A stretch of 64,000 nucleotides of DNA from Zoogloeaceae bacterium. GTDB lineage: Bacteria; Pseudomonadota; Gammaproteobacteria; Burkholderiales; Rhodocyclaceae. The DNA lies in NCBI GenBank assembly GCA_024235595.1, contig JACKMC010000004.1, positions 283,468 to 347,467 on the forward strand, given 5' to 3'. The notes under the pieces were generated by a model, which saw nothing but the letters and a program-made list of their open reading frames with translations, was not told where the DNA came from and ran no database searches. The translations under genes were made by a program, and so were the position numbers. This document shows positions 9,790 through 18,961 of the stretch, one piece after another; within the stretch, counting starts at the first letter, position 1; each line of letters starts with the position of its first letter.

Positions 9790-10493
9790 TCCCCTGGCTT
9801 ACCGAACCGGAAGACTTCCCGCCGCTCGACAAGGCGATGCGCGAGCCCAACGGCTTGCTCGCCGCGGGCGGCGAACTCTCCCCGGCCTGGCTGCTGGCCG
9901 CCTATTCGCGCGGCGCCTTTCCCTGGTTCGACCGCAGCGACCCGATCCTGTGGTGGAGCCCCGATCCGCGCATGGTGTTGTATCCCGACCGTGTGCGGAT
10001 CAGGCGCAGCCTCGCCAAGCGCCTGCGCCGGGGCGACTTCGAGGTCCGCTTCGATACCGACTTCCGCTCCGTCATCGGCGCCTGCGCGGCGCCTCGCGAA
10101 CCCGGCGGCGGGACCTGGATCCACCCCGAGATGCAATCCGCCTACTGGCGCCTGCACGAACTCGGCTATGCCCACAGCGTCGAAACCTACCTGCACGGCA
10201 CGCTCGTCGGCGGACTCTACGGAATCGCCCTCGGGCGGGTCTTCTTCGGTGAATCGATGTTCTCGAACGTGAGCGATGCTTCCAAGGTAGCGCTTGCCCA
10301 CCTCGCCCGCTATCTGGAAAAACAGGGCTTCGCCGTTATAGACTGCCAGATGACGACGAACCATCTGGCCTTCATGGGTGCTGTCGAAATTCCGCGCCAG
10401 CGATTTGCCGCGATCCTGACGCGCTGGAGCGTGCAGGAGGCGGCCCCCGGACGCTGGCCGGCGGACGCACCCCGGCACCTGGACTGGTCTTGA
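9786..10493 (+). CDS. aat: leucyl/phenylalanyl-tRNA--protein transferase
   Basis: 235 residues beginning MIPWLTEPEDFPPLDKA. Family hallmarks: GLLAAGGELSPAWLLAAY near the N-terminus, RGAFPWF, ILWWSPDPRMVL, the catalytic-region GGLYGIALGRVFFGESMF, and IDCQMTTNHLAFMGA. It adds Leu or Phe from aminoacyl-tRNA to N-terminal Arg/Lys, making proteins substrates of ClpS/ClpAP. The start codon overlaps the fbpC stop and the downstream bpt gene follows at once; aat-bpt adjacency is common in beta- and gammaproteobacteria. Confidence 0.95.
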
Positions 10494-10510
10494 ATCGGAC
10501 GACGGTTGCA

Positions 10511-11260
10511 ATGCTCAAGGACTACCCCTACGCCCTGCTGCAGTTCTACGCCACCGGCCCGTATGCCTGCTCCTACCTCGAAGGCAGGCAGGCGCGCTCG
10601 CAGGTCGCCACGCCCGGGCACCTCATCAACACGACGGTCTATAGCGAACTCGTGCGCAACGGCTTCAGGCGCAGCGGGGTGTTCACCTACCGGCCCTATT
10701 GCGACAATTGCCGCGCCTGCATTCCCGTCCGCATTCCGGTTTCGCGCTTCCATGCCAACCGCAGCCAGCGGCGCTGCTGGAACCGCAACGTCGCCCTCGA
10801 GGCGCGCGAGTGCGCGCTGGGCTTCCGCGAGGATCACTACGCGCTCTACCAGCGCTACCAGGAATCCCGCCACGCGGGCGGCGGCATGGATCAGGACAGC
10901 CGCGAGCAGTACTCGCATTTTTTGCTGCAGAGCAACGTCGAAACCCGCATCGTCGAATTCCGCGACCCCACCGATGGCGACGCCCTGCGCATGATCTGCG
11001 TGCTCGACTGCCTCACCGACGGCCTCTCCAGCGTCTATACCTTCTACGATCCGGACCGGCCCAGCGAGAGCCTGGGCACCTACGGCGTGCTCTGGCAGAT
11101 CGAGGCCTGCCGCCTGCTCGAGCTACCCTATCTGTACCTTGGCTACTGGATTCGCGACAGCCAGAAGATGGCCTACAAGGCACGTTTTCGACCGCTCGAA
11201 GGACGTGTCGCGGGCAACTGGCGGACTCTCTCCGACGAGGACTTCGCGCAATTGTGCTGA
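10511..11260 (+). CDS. bpt: aspartate/glutamate leucyltransferase (Bpt, bacterial R-transferase type)
   Basis: 249 residues from the ATG at 10511; a TTG at 10490 overlapping the aat stop is a possible longer start (256 residues). Conserved features: LLQFYATGPYACSYL, the Cys pair in YRPYCDNCRACIPVR, RSQRRC, and the C-terminal SLGTYGVLWQIEACR and YLYLGYWIRDSQKMAYK. The enzyme transfers Leu to N-terminal Asp/Glu, feeding the same ClpS pathway as Aat, with which it is almost certainly co-expressed. Confidence 0.93.
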   Translation: MLKDYPYALLQFYATGPYACSYLEGRQARSQVATPGHLINTTVYSELVRNGFRRSGVFTYRPYCDNCRACIPVRIPVSRFHANRSQRRCWNRNVALEARECALGFREDHYALYQRYQESRHAGGGMDQDSREQYSHFLLQSNVETRIVEFRDPTDGDALRMICVLDCLTDGLSSVYTFYDPDRPSESLGTYGVLWQIEACRLLELPYLYLGYWIRDSQKMAYKARFRPLEGRVAGNWRTLSDEDFAQLC

Positions 11261-11271
11261 GCCCAACCGCA

Positions 11272-11724
11272 ATGCCCGCGGCGCGCGCCACGCTGCTGGC
11301 GATCGCCTTCGGTCTCGGCGCAGGGGTCGCTGTGCCAGCCACCGCCGCTGACTGGCTCACCCTCTCGGGCCTTTCCTACCACTTCCAGAAGCGCCAGCAC
11401 TGGCGGCAGGTAAACCCCGGCGCGGGCTTCGAGCGCGACATGGCGGACCAGGGCTATGGGCCGTGGGCGGTGTCGGCCGGCTACCTGCGCAACAGCTACG
11501 ACAAGCACTCGATCTACGCCGGCGTGCGGTGGACACCGCTGTCGGCCGGCCCGTTCCGGTTCGGCCTCTACGGCCTCGCCGCCAGCGGCTACCCGTCACC
11601 GGTGCTGCTGCTGCCGGTCGTCACCCTCGAAGGGCGAGGCGTGGGCGCGAACCTGATTGCCGTGCCCAACTTGCCGGGCTACAGCGGCTACCTGGGCCTC
11701 CAGCTGCGTTTCGCACTTCCCTGA
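11272..11724 (+). CDS. small secreted beta-barrel-like protein of unknown function
   Basis: 150 residues from the ATG at 11272, 11 bp after bpt. An Ala-rich signal peptide (about 1-24, ending AVPATAA) is followed by DWLTLSGLSYHFQ and many alternating aromatic/Gly strands (YGPWAVSAGYLRNSY, SIYAGVRWTPL, YLGLQLRFALP), ending with a C-terminal Phe-Ala-Leu-Pro. The pattern suggests a small outer-membrane barrel resembling PagP-like proteins, but no catalytic residues can be assigned. Function unknown. Confidence 0.65.
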   Translation: MPAARATLLAIAFGLGAGVAVPATAADWLTLSGLSYHFQKRQHWRQVNPGAGFERDMADQGYGPWAVSAGYLRNSYDKHSIYAGVRWTPLSAGPFRFGLYGLAASGYPSPVLLLPVVTLEGRGVGANLIAVPNLPGYSGYLGLQLRFALP

Positions 11725-11761
11725 GCGCGTCCGCCCGGGGCGTGGAGTACAATCGCGCGCC

Positions 11762-12772
11762 ATGTATCCGCTCATTCGCCCCCTGCTGTTCTCCTTCGAT
11801 CCGGAGAGCAGCCACGAATTCACCATCGCCGCGCTCCACCTGGCGGGCAGGATCCTCCCGGCCGCCAGACCCGACGACTCCCACCCGGTCAAGGTGATGG
11901 GCATCGACTTTCCCAATCGCGTCGGCCTCGCCGCAGGCCTCGACAAGAACGGCGAAGCGATCGACGGGCTGGCCCGCCTCGGCTTCGGCTTCATCGAGAT
12001 CGGCACCGTCACCCCCCGAGCGCAGCCCGGCAACCCCCGGCCGCGCATGTTCCGGCTTCCCGAAGTGAAGGGCATCATCAATCGCATGGGGTTCAACAAC
12101 CACGGCGTCGATGCGCTGATCGCCAACGTGCGTGCCGCCAAGTACAAGGGTGTGCTGGGGATCAACATCGGCAAGAATTTCGATACCCCGATCGAGCGCG
12201 CGGTCGACGACTACCTGTCGTGCCTCGACAAGGTGTATGCGTTTGCCAGCTACGTGGCGGTAAACATCTCCTCGCCCAACACCAAGGACCTGCGTCAATT
12301 GCAGGGCGACTCCGAACTCGACGCGCTGCTGGGGGCGGTCAAGGCGCGCCAGCAGGCGCTCGCCGAAAAGCACGGCCGCTATGTCCCGCTGGCGCTCAAG
12401 ATCGCACCCGACCTCGAGGCCGAGCAGGTGCGCGCGATTGCCGACGCCCTGCGCCGTCACCACATCGACGCGGTGATCGCCACCAACACCACGACCTCGC
12501 GCGAGAAGGTCCGGGGCGTGCGCTATGCCGAGCAGCAAGGCGGTCTCTCCGGCGCGCCGGTGTACGAAGCCTCGACCGCGGTCGTCGCGCAGCTTGCCGC
12601 GGCACTGGCGGGCGAAGTGCCGATCATCGGCGTCGGCGGCATACTCGACGGGCGCCAGGCCCGCGCCAAGCTCGAAGCGGGCGCCTCGCTGGTGCAGCTA
12701 TACAGCGGCCTGGTCTATCGAGGCCCCGAGCTGGTCGGCGAATCGGTGCGCAGCACCCGCGACTTCAACTGA
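11762..12772 (+). CDS. pyrD: dihydroorotate dehydrogenase (quinone), class 2
   Basis: 336 residues starting MYPLIRPLLFSFDPE, the membrane-associating N-terminus typical of class 2 enzymes. FMN/substrate-site motifs include GLAAGLDKNGEAIDGL, GFGFIEIGTVTPRAQPGN, the NISSPNTKDLRQLQG loop with the catalytic Ser, and GVGGILDGRQA. It oxidises dihydroorotate to orotate with quinone as acceptor in pyrimidine synthesis. The longer frame upstream of 11762 was rejected because the family starts at this Met. A TACAAT hexamer lies 9 bp before the start. Confidence 0.96.
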   Translation: MYPLIRPLLFSFDPESSHEFTIAALHLAGRILPAARPDDSHPVKVMGIDFPNRVGLAAGLDKNGEAIDGLARLGFGFIEIGTVTPRAQPGNPRPRMFRLPEVKGIINRMGFNNHGVDALIANVRAAKYKGVLGINIGKNFDTPIERAVDDYLSCLDKVYAFASYVAVNISSPNTKDLRQLQGDSELDALLGAVKARQQALAEKHGRYVPLALKIAPDLEAEQVRAIADALRRHHIDAVIATNTTTSREKVRGVRYAEQQGGLSGAPVYEASTAVVAQLAAALAGEVPIIGVGGILDGRQARAKLEAGASLVQLYSGLVYRGPELVGESVRSTRDFN

Positions 12773-12879
12773 CCGTGGTTGCCGCAGCGGACGATGTCAG
12801 CGCCTCCCTGCGGACCCGCGAACGTCATGCAGTTGCCCCGACGGTGTGCGCAGCCTATAAGCCCATAAACCGATCAGGG

Positions 12880-12908
12880 TTGGCGCACCGCGGCAATCGC
12901 GCGATAAT
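12880..12908 (+). promoter_or_regulatory. candidate sigma-70 promoter of the rnf operon
   Basis: TTGGCG (12880-12885), 17-bp spacer, GATAAT (12903-12908), 27 bp before the rnfA start and the only good pair in the 163-bp gap after pyrD. Confidence 0.4.
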
Positions 12909-12935
12909 TTCCGGTCGATCGACCGTCGGATCAAG

Positions 12936-13517
12936 ATGAGCAGTTATCTATTCGTGGTGCTGGGCGCCGTTCTGGTGAATAACGTCGTCTTCGTGCGCAT
13001 TCTTGGGCTGTGCCCCTTCATGGGCGTCTCCAAGAAGCTCGAAACCGCGATCGGCATGGGCGCGGCGACGACCTTCGTGCTCACCCTGGGCAGCGGTACC
13101 AGCTTTCTCATCGATCGCTACCTGCTGGTCCCCAACGATCTGGTCTATTTGCGCACCCTGTCGTTCATCGTGGTGATCGCGGCGATCGTCCAGCTCACCG
13201 AGCTGGTGATCCAGAAGACCAGCCCGCTGCTGCACCAGGTGCTCGGCATCTACCTGCCGCTCATTACCACCAACTGCGCGGTGCTCGGCGTGCCACTGCT
13301 CAATGTCGCGCTCAAGCACAACCTGCTCGAATCGCTGCTGTTCGGCTTTGGCAGCTCGATCGGCTTCACCATGGCGCTGATCCTCTTCGCCGGCATCCGC
13401 GAGCGGCTCGACGGCGCCGACGTGCCAGCCCCGTTTCGCGGCACCGCCATCGCCATGATCACTGCCGGCCTCATGAGTCTCGCCTTCATGGGCTTTGCCG
13501 GCCTGGACCGTTACTGA
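12936..13517 (+). CDS. rnfA: Rnf/Rsx electron transport complex subunit A
   Basis: 193 residues, six predicted membrane helices, with the conserved family start YLFVVLGAVLVNNVVFVRIL and the GLCPFMGVSKK loop. RnfA and RnfE form the pseudo-symmetric membrane core of the Rnf complex, which couples electron flow between ferredoxin and NADH to ion movement; in many proteobacteria it supports nitrogenase or keeps SoxR reduced (Rsx). First gene of rnfABCDGE-nth. Confidence 0.96.
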   Translation: MSSYLFVVLGAVLVNNVVFVRILGLCPFMGVSKKLETAIGMGAATTFVLTLGSGTSFLIDRYLLVPNDLVYLRTLSFIVVIAAIVQLTELVIQKTSPLLHQVLGIYLPLITTNCAVLGVPLLNVALKHNLLESLLFGFGSSIGFTMALILFAGIRERLDGADVPAPFRGTAIAMITAGLMSLAFMGFAGLDRY

Positions 13518-13613
13518 GCGCGAGCCCGATGCGAATCCCCCGATGAAGCGCAAGACCCTCACCGAAAACCCCAGCCAGACTGCACGCAGCGTGCCGCGAC
13601 AAGCCCCCTAGCC

Positions 13614-14165
13614 ATGCTCTCTGCCCTTCTCGTGATGACCGGCATTGCCTTGGTGCTCGGCGCGGCGCTGGGATTCGCCGCGATCCATTTCAAGGTCGAA
13701 GGCGATCCGCTGGTCGAGAAGATCGACTCGATCCTGCCGCAGACACAATGCGGACAGTGCGGTTTTCCCGGCTGCCGGCCCTACGCCGACGCGATCGCCC
13801 AGGGCGAGGCGGACATCAACCAGTGCCCGCCCGGCGGCGACGAAGGCGTGCGCAAGCTGGCCGACCTGCTTGGCCGCGAGTACAAGCCGCTCAACGAAGA
13901 ACACGGTGTCGAAAAGCCGAAGTCGGTCGCCTTCATCGACGAGCAGACCTGTATCGGCTGCACCCTCTGCATCCAGGCCTGCCCGGTCGACGCCATCGTC
14001 GGCGCCGCCAAGCAGATGCATACCATCGTCGCTGCGGAATGCACCGGCTGCGAGCTGTGCCTCGCCCCCTGCCCGGTCGACTGCATCTCCATGCAACCCA
14101 TCGGTGAAACGGTGGAAACCTGGAAATGGCGCTACCCCGTGATCAAGATCAAGCAGGCCGCCTGA
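13614..14165 (+). CDS. rnfB: Rnf/Rsx complex subunit B, Fe-S protein
   Basis: 183 residues: one N-terminal membrane helix, then a 4Fe-4S domain CGQCGFPGC (with further Cys in NQCPPGG), then two ferredoxin clusters CIGCTLCIQACP and CTGCELCLAPCP. It is the electron entry or relay subunit facing the cytoplasm. It lies 96 bp after rnfA, an unusually wide gap for this operon, then is followed closely by rnfC (3 bp). Confidence 0.96.
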   Translation: MLSALLVMTGIALVLGAALGFAAIHFKVEGDPLVEKIDSILPQTQCGQCGFPGCRPYADAIAQGEADINQCPPGGDEGVRKLADLLGREYKPLNEEHGVEKPKSVAFIDEQTCIGCTLCIQACPVDAIVGAAKQMHTIVAAECTGCELCLAPCPVDCISMQPIGETVETWKWRYPVIKIKQAA

Positions 14166-14168
14166 GCA

Positions 14169-15839
14169 ATGCTGCGCAAACTCTTCAAGTTCCACGGCGG
14201 AGTCAAGCCCGAGACCCACAAGGACAGCTCGACCACCCAAGCCATCGCCAAGGCCCCGCTGCCCGCGCTGCTCAAGGTACCGCTGCATCAAAGCATCGGC
14301 GGCACGCCCCGTCCGCTGGTCAGGGCCGGCGAAAAAGTCCTCAAGGGCCAGCGCATCGGCGGCGCCGACGGCAATGTCTCGTCGGCAGTGCACGCGCCGA
14401 CATCCGGTACCGTGATCGCCGTCGAGCCGGTCCTGATGGCACACGCCTCGGGCCTTTCGACGCTGTCGGTGATGATCGAGCCCGATGGCGAGGATCGCTG
14501 GATCGAGCGCCACCCCATCGACCTGCGCGCCACGCCTGCCGACGAAATCCGCGACTACCTGCGCGACCAGGGCGTGGTCGGCCTTGGCGGTGCCGTATTT
14601 CCAAGCCATCTCAAGCTCAAGACCAGTCGCACCAAGCCCACGCGCACCCTGATCATCAACGGCGCCGAGTGCGAGCCCTTCATCACCTGCGACGACATGC
14701 TGATGCGCGAGCGCGCTCCCCAGATCGTCAGCGGCATGCTGATCATGCAGCACATCCTGGGTGCCGAAGAGGTGCTGGTCGGCATCGAGGACAACAAGCC
14801 CGCCGCGGTCGAGTCGATGAAGGCGGCGGTTGCGGCCGCCGGCGTCGAAGGCTGCAGCGTGGTCGCGATTCCCACGCGCTACCCTGCAGGCGGCGCCAAG
14901 CAGCTCATCCGCGTGCTCACCGGCATCGAAGTGCCGCATGGCGCGCGCTCCACCGACTACGGCGTGCAGTGCTTCAACGTCGGCACCGCGTACGCGATCC
15001 ACGAGGCGCTCGATCTCGACCAGCCGCTGATCTCCAGGATCGTCACGGTGGCGGGCAACGTCGGCCAGCCTCGCAACTACGAAGTGCTCATCGGTACGCC
15101 GATGAACGAACTGGCCGCCCACGCCGGCGAGCAAGCGGGCACCGACGCCTACATCATGGGCGGCCCGATGATGGGCTTCCGCATGCCGGCCTTCGACGTG
15201 CCGGTGGTCAAGGCCACCAACTGCGTGCTGGTGTCTTCGCCCAGCCTGTTCCCGCCAGCGCCGCCCGAGATGAACTGCATCCGCTGTGGCGAATGCGCAA
15301 AGGCCTGCCCGGCCGATCTGCAGCCTTTCGAGCTCTACTGGTTCTCGCGCGCCAGGAATTTCGGCAAGGCCCAGGAATACCACCTCTTCGACTGCATCGA
15401 ATGCGGCTGCTGCTCCTACGTGTGCCCCTCGCACATCCGCCTGGTCGATTACTACCGCTTCGCCAAGAGCGAGATCTGGGCACGCGAGCGCGACAAGGAG
15501 GCCGCCGACGCTGCCCGCGAGCGCTTCGATTTTCGCAACCTCCGCCAGGAGCGCGAGAAGCAGGAGAAGGCCGCGCGCCTCGCCGCGAAGGCTGCGGAAA
15601 CCCGTGCCAAGCTGGCGAGCGATAGCGGCGGCGAGGCCAGTCAGGAAGCCGGCGAAGCGCCCACGGCCGCCGAGCAGGCCAAGAAGGCCCTGATCGCCGC
15701 AGCGCTGAAAAAAGCCAAGCAGCAAAAGGAAGGCGCCCCGGTGCCGCCCCGCAACACCGAGAACCTGTCGCCCGACACGCTCGCGGAGATCGACGCCGTC
15801 GAGGCGCGCCGGGCCGCCGCACGGCAGGAAACCGAATGA
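14169..15839 (+). CDS. rnfC: Rnf/Rsx complex subunit C, NADH/FMN and Fe-S protein
   Basis: 556 residues. N-terminal HGGVKPETHKD, an NuoF-like nucleotide/FMN domain with GLGGAVFPSHLKL and INGAECEPFITCDDMLM, then two 4Fe-4S motifs CIRCGECAKACP and CIECGCCSYVCP (about residues 375-425). The C-terminal tail (about 460-556) is an Ala/Lys/Glu-rich coiled-coil extension such as seen in proteobacterial RsxC, here short with no long repeat array. Exchanges electrons with NAD(H). Confidence 0.95.
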   Translation: MLRKLFKFHGGVKPETHKDSSTTQAIAKAPLPALLKVPLHQSIGGTPRPLVRAGEKVLKGQRIGGADGNVSSAVHAPTSGTVIAVEPVLMAHASGLSTLSVMIEPDGEDRWIERHPIDLRATPADEIRDYLRDQGVVGLGGAVFPSHLKLKTSRTKPTRTLIINGAECEPFITCDDMLMRERAPQIVSGMLIMQHILGAEEVLVGIEDNKPAAVESMKAAVAAAGVEGCSVVAIPTRYPAGGAKQLIRVLTGIEVPHGARSTDYGVQCFNVGTAYAIHEALDLDQPLISRIVTVAGNVGQPRNYEVLIGTPMNELAAHAGEQAGTDAYIMGGPMMGFRMPAFDVPVVKATNCVLVSSPSLFPPAPPEMNCIRCGECAKACPADLQPFELYWFSRARNFGKAQEYHLFDCIECGCCSYVCPSHIRLVDYYRFAKSEIWARERDKEAADAARERFDFRNLRQEREKQEKAARLAAKAAETRAKLASDSGGEASQEAGEAPTAAEQAKKALIAAALKKAKQQKEGAPVPPRNTENLSPDTLAEIDAVEARRAAARQETE

Positions 15840-15876
15840 GCACGGCCACGATCGGATCGCTCGCCCCCACGACCCA

Positions 15877-16881
15877 ATGAACACGTCCCCCTATCTTCGC
15901 AAGACCACCGCGGTGAACAGCGTCATGCTGCGGGTGCTGATCGCGCTGCTGCCCGCAATCGGCGCCTACGTATGGCAATTCGGCGCGGCCATCCTGGTGC
16001 AACTCGCCATTGCCACGGCCACCGCGCTGATCGCGGAAGCGGCCATGCTGGCGCTGCGCGGCAAGCCTGCAACGCTCTATCTCACCGATCTGTCGGCGGT
16101 GGTCACGGCCTGGCTGATCGCCCTCACCTTTTCGCCGATCTCCCCCTGGTGGCTGACCGCGGTGGCGACGCTCACCGCGATCGTGATCGCCAAGCACCTT
16201 TACGGCGGCCTGGGGCAGAACCCCTTCAACCCCGCGATGGTCGCCTTCTGCACCATGATCGTGGCGTTTCCGGCGCTGATGTCGCAATGGCCGGGGGCGG
16301 GACAGCTCGACTTCCACACCCAGCTCGAGCTCATCATGGGCGGTGCCCGTCAGCTCGACGCCATCACCGCAGCCACCCCGCTGGACGCGCTGCGCACCGG
16401 ACTTCGCGAGGGTGGCGCCAACGTCACCGTCCCGCAGCTCATGGAGGGCTCGGCCTTCGGCATTCTCGGCGGGGCCGGCTGGGAATGGATCGCCCTCGCC
16501 TATCTCGTCGGCGGCCTGTTCCTCCTGCAGCAGCGCATCATCACCTGGCACATGCCGGCCGCCTTCCTGCTGGCGCTCGCGGCCTGCGCGCTGCTGATGT
16601 GGGGCATGCGGCCCGACCGCTTCGCTTCGCCGCTGTTCCATATCGCCAGTGGCGGGAGCATGCTGGCCGCCTTCTTCATCGTCACCGACCCGGTCTCGGG
16701 CGCCACCACGCCCAAGGGCAAGCTCATCTTCGCCGCCGGCATCGGTGCCCTGACCTTCGTGATCCGCAGCTTCGGCGCCTACCCGGACGGAATCGCCTTC
16801 GCGGTATTGCTGCTGAACATCTGCGTCCCGCTGATCGACATGCAGACCCAGCCGGCGGTATTCGGCCACAAGCAGGACTGA
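15877..16881 (+). CDS. rnfD: Rnf/Rsx complex subunit D, covalent-FMN membrane subunit
   Basis: 334 residues, multiple membrane helices. The flavinylation motif DPVSGATTPKGKL (acceptor Thr in SGAT) is present, as is GGLGQNPFNPAM typical of the NqrB/RnfD family. The FMN would be attached by an ApbE-type transferase, whose gene is not in this window. Confidence 0.95.
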   Translation: MNTSPYLRKTTAVNSVMLRVLIALLPAIGAYVWQFGAAILVQLAIATATALIAEAAMLALRGKPATLYLTDLSAVVTAWLIALTFSPISPWWLTAVATLTAIVIAKHLYGGLGQNPFNPAMVAFCTMIVAFPALMSQWPGAGQLDFHTQLELIMGGARQLDAITAATPLDALRTGLREGGANVTVPQLMEGSAFGILGGAGWEWIALAYLVGGLFLLQQRIITWHMPAAFLLALAACALLMWGMRPDRFASPLFHIASGGSMLAAFFIVTDPVSGATTPKGKLIFAAGIGALTFVIRSFGAYPDGIAFAVLLLNICVPLIDMQTQPAVFGHKQD

Positions 16882-16887
16882 GCAGCC

Positions 16888-17544
16888 ATGAGCGCCGAAC
16901 ACACTGCCGCCCGCACCGCACTGCAAAGCGCAGGCACGATGATGATCTTCGCGCTGGTGTTCACCGCCGTGATGGGCATGACCTACAGCGCAACCCGGCC
17001 GATCATCGCCGCCTCGGTCGAAGCCGAAAAGATGAAGCTGGTGAGCGAAGTCCTGCCTGCCGAGCGCTACGACAACGCCTTGCTGGACGACGTTTTCGTG
17101 GTCGGCGCCACCCCGCAGCTCGGCCTCGACGAGGATGGTGGCAGGGTCTACCGGGCTCGCCTCGGCGGCCGCCCCGCGGCGATGGTGATCGAAGCCCAGG
17201 CACCGGATGGCTACGCGGGCACCATCAAGCTGCTGGTCGCGATCGACACGGACAACCGCATCACCGGCGTGCGCGTCACCAACCACCGCGAAACGCCCGG
17301 CCTCGGCGACTACATCGATCCGCGCAAGGACCGCAACAAGAGCAACCCGTGGATCGACCAGTTCGGCTCGAGGCCGCTTTCCGCGGCCCAGCTCAAGGTC
17401 CGCAAGGACGGCGGCGAGATCGACTATCGCGTCGGCGCGACGATCAGCGCGCGTGCGGTCACCGCTGCCGTCGCAAAGGTAGGGCAATGGGCCGAAGCCA
17501 ATCGCGACAAGGTCTTCGCCAGCGAAAACGGAGAAGGAAAATGA
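16888..17544 (+). CDS. rnfG: Rnf/Rsx complex subunit G, covalent-FMN subunit
   Basis: 218 residues with one N-terminal membrane helix (about 18-35) and a periplasmic domain. GYAGTIKLLVAID and TNHRETPGLGDYI are family signatures. The flavinylation site reads DYRVGATISARAV: the acceptor Thr of GAT is kept although the usual Ser/Thr before Gly is Val. The stop overlaps the rnfE start (ATGA), preceded by GGAGAAGGAA as ribosome site. Confidence 0.95.
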   Translation: MSAEHTAARTALQSAGTMMIFALVFTAVMGMTYSATRPIIAASVEAEKMKLVSEVLPAERYDNALLDDVFVVGATPQLGLDEDGGRVYRARLGGRPAAMVIEAQAPDGYAGTIKLLVAIDTDNRITGVRVTNHRETPGLGDYIDPRKDRNKSNPWIDQFGSRPLSAAQLKVRKDGGEIDYRVGATISARAVTAAVAKVGQWAEANRDKVFASENGEGK

Positions 17545-18263
17545 GCGATCCGAACGTTGCCGCCAGCGACGATGCGCATATCTACCGCGACATCGCCTGG
17601 AACGGAATCTGGAAGCAGAACCCTGGCCTGGTGCAGTTGCTGGGCCTGTGCCCCATCCTCGCGATCAGCACCAACACCGTGAACGCCGTCAGTCTCGGAC
17701 TCGCAACCGTGCTGGTGATGGCGCTTGCCAACCTCGGCGTGGCGGCGCTGCGCAATTTCATCCCCTACGAGATCCGCATCCCGGTCTTCATCCTCATCAT
17801 CGCCGCGCTGGTGACGGTCGTCGATCTTGCCTTCAATGCCTGGCTGCACAGCCTCTACCTCGTGCTTGGCATCTTCATCCCGCTCATCGTCACCAACTGC
17901 ATCGTGCTCGCCCGCGTCGAGGCCTTCGCCGCCAAGAACGACCTGCGCCACTCGATCGCCGATGGCATCGCCCAGGGCATCGGCCTGGTGGCCGTGCTCG
18001 CGGTGCTTGGCGCGGTGCGCGAGATCATCGGCAACGGCACCTTGCTCGGCGGCATCGACATGATCATCGAAGGCGCCAAGCCCTTGCAGCTCTTCGGCGA
18101 GCACTACCCCGGCTTCCTGGTGGCGATCCTGCCGCCGGGCGCGTTCTTCGCGCTGGGCTGCCTGATCGCGCTGCGCAACTGGATCGACGCCCGCGCCGCG
18201 GCCCGCAGGCCGCACCTGCCGCCGCCGGTGGCCGTGCCGCAGACCGGCGGCAGTGCGGCCTGA
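17541..18263 (+). CDS. rnfE: Rnf/Rsx complex subunit E
   Basis: 240 residues, six membrane helices, paralogous to RnfA; family motif GLCPILAISTNTVNAV and GIFIPLIVTNCIVLARVE. Start chosen at ATG 17541, overlapping the rnfG stop and giving the standard N-terminus with IAWNGIWKQNPGLVQLLG. The in-frame extension upstream of this is antisense-like noise inside rnfD/rnfG. Confidence 0.95.
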   Translation: MSDPNVAASDDAHIYRDIAWNGIWKQNPGLVQLLGLCPILAISTNTVNAVSLGLATVLVMALANLGVAALRNFIPYEIRIPVFILIIAALVTVVDLAFNAWLHSLYLVLGIFIPLIVTNCIVLARVEAFAAKNDLRHSIADGIAQGIGLVAVLAVLGAVREIIGNGTLLGGIDMIIEGAKPLQLFGEHYPGFLVAILPPGAFFALGCLIALRNWIDARAAARRPHLPPPVAVPQTGGSAA

Positions 18264-18283
18264 GCGCGGAGCAATCCGGATTG

Positions 18284-18916
18284 ATGAAGCGCGAGCAGAT
18301 CGAGACCTTCTTTCGGCGCCTCGCCGAAGCCAACCCGAACCCCACCACCGAACTCGAATACGGCTCGCCATTCCAGTTGCTGGTTGCCGTGGTGCTGTCG
18401 GCACAGGCCACCGACAAGGGGGTCAATATCGCCACCCGCCGGCTGTTTGCGCTCGCCCCGACCCCGGAGGCCATGGCCACGCTCGGCGAACAGGGCATCG
18501 CCGAGCAGATCAAGAGCATCGGCCTTTACCGCAACAAGGCCAAGAACACCGCGGCGCTGTCCCGCCAGTTGCTGGAGCGTCACGGCGGCGAGGTACCGCG
18601 TAGCCGCGAAGCGCTCGAAGCGCTGCCCGGAGTCGGCCGCAAGACCGCCAACGTGGTCCTCAACACCTTGTTCGGCGAACCCGCGATCGCGGTCGACACC
18701 CACATCTTCAGGGTCGCCAACCGCACCGGCCTCGCGCCCGGCAAGGACGTGCTCGAAGTCGAGCATCGACTCAACCGGCGCGTCCCGAAGGCCTACCGGG
18801 TCAACGCCCACCACTGGCTGATCCTGCTGGGCCGCTACGTTTGCAAGGCCCGCAAACCCGAGTGCGGTGTCTGCATCGTGCGCGACCTGTGCGATTTCCG
18901 CGACAAGACCGACTGA
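18284..18916 (+). CDS. nth: endonuclease III
   Basis: 210 residues. Helix-hairpin-helix LPGVGRKTANVV with the catalytic Lys, the catalytic Asp in VDTHIFRVANR, and the 4Fe-4S cluster C-x6-C-x2-C-x5-C (CKARKPECGVCIVRDLC) are intact. This bifunctional glycosylase/AP lyase removes oxidised pyrimidines. It closes the rnf operon 20 bp after rnfE, the same rnf/rsx-nth order as in E. coli. Confidence 0.96.
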   Translation: MKREQIETFFRRLAEANPNPTTELEYGSPFQLLVAVVLSAQATDKGVNIATRRLFALAPTPEAMATLGEQGIAEQIKSIGLYRNKAKNTAALSRQLLERHGGEVPRSREALEALPGVGRKTANVVLNTLFGEPAIAVDTHIFRVANRTGLAPGKDVLEVEHRLNRRVPKAYRVNAHHWLILLGRYVCKARKPECGVCIVRDLCDFRDKTD

Positions 18917-18961
18917 CCCAACCGCGGCCCGCAAGCGCGCCTCGCCGCAGAGACCCAGACA

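Noticed and set aside
13543..13611. 22-codon open frame between rnfA and rnfB
   Set aside because: No ribosome site and no family match; likely chance, though the 96-bp gap is wide for this operon.
13608..15884. 758-codon minus-strand frame across rnfB/rnfC
   Set aside because: Antisense shadow of two well-supported rnf genes.
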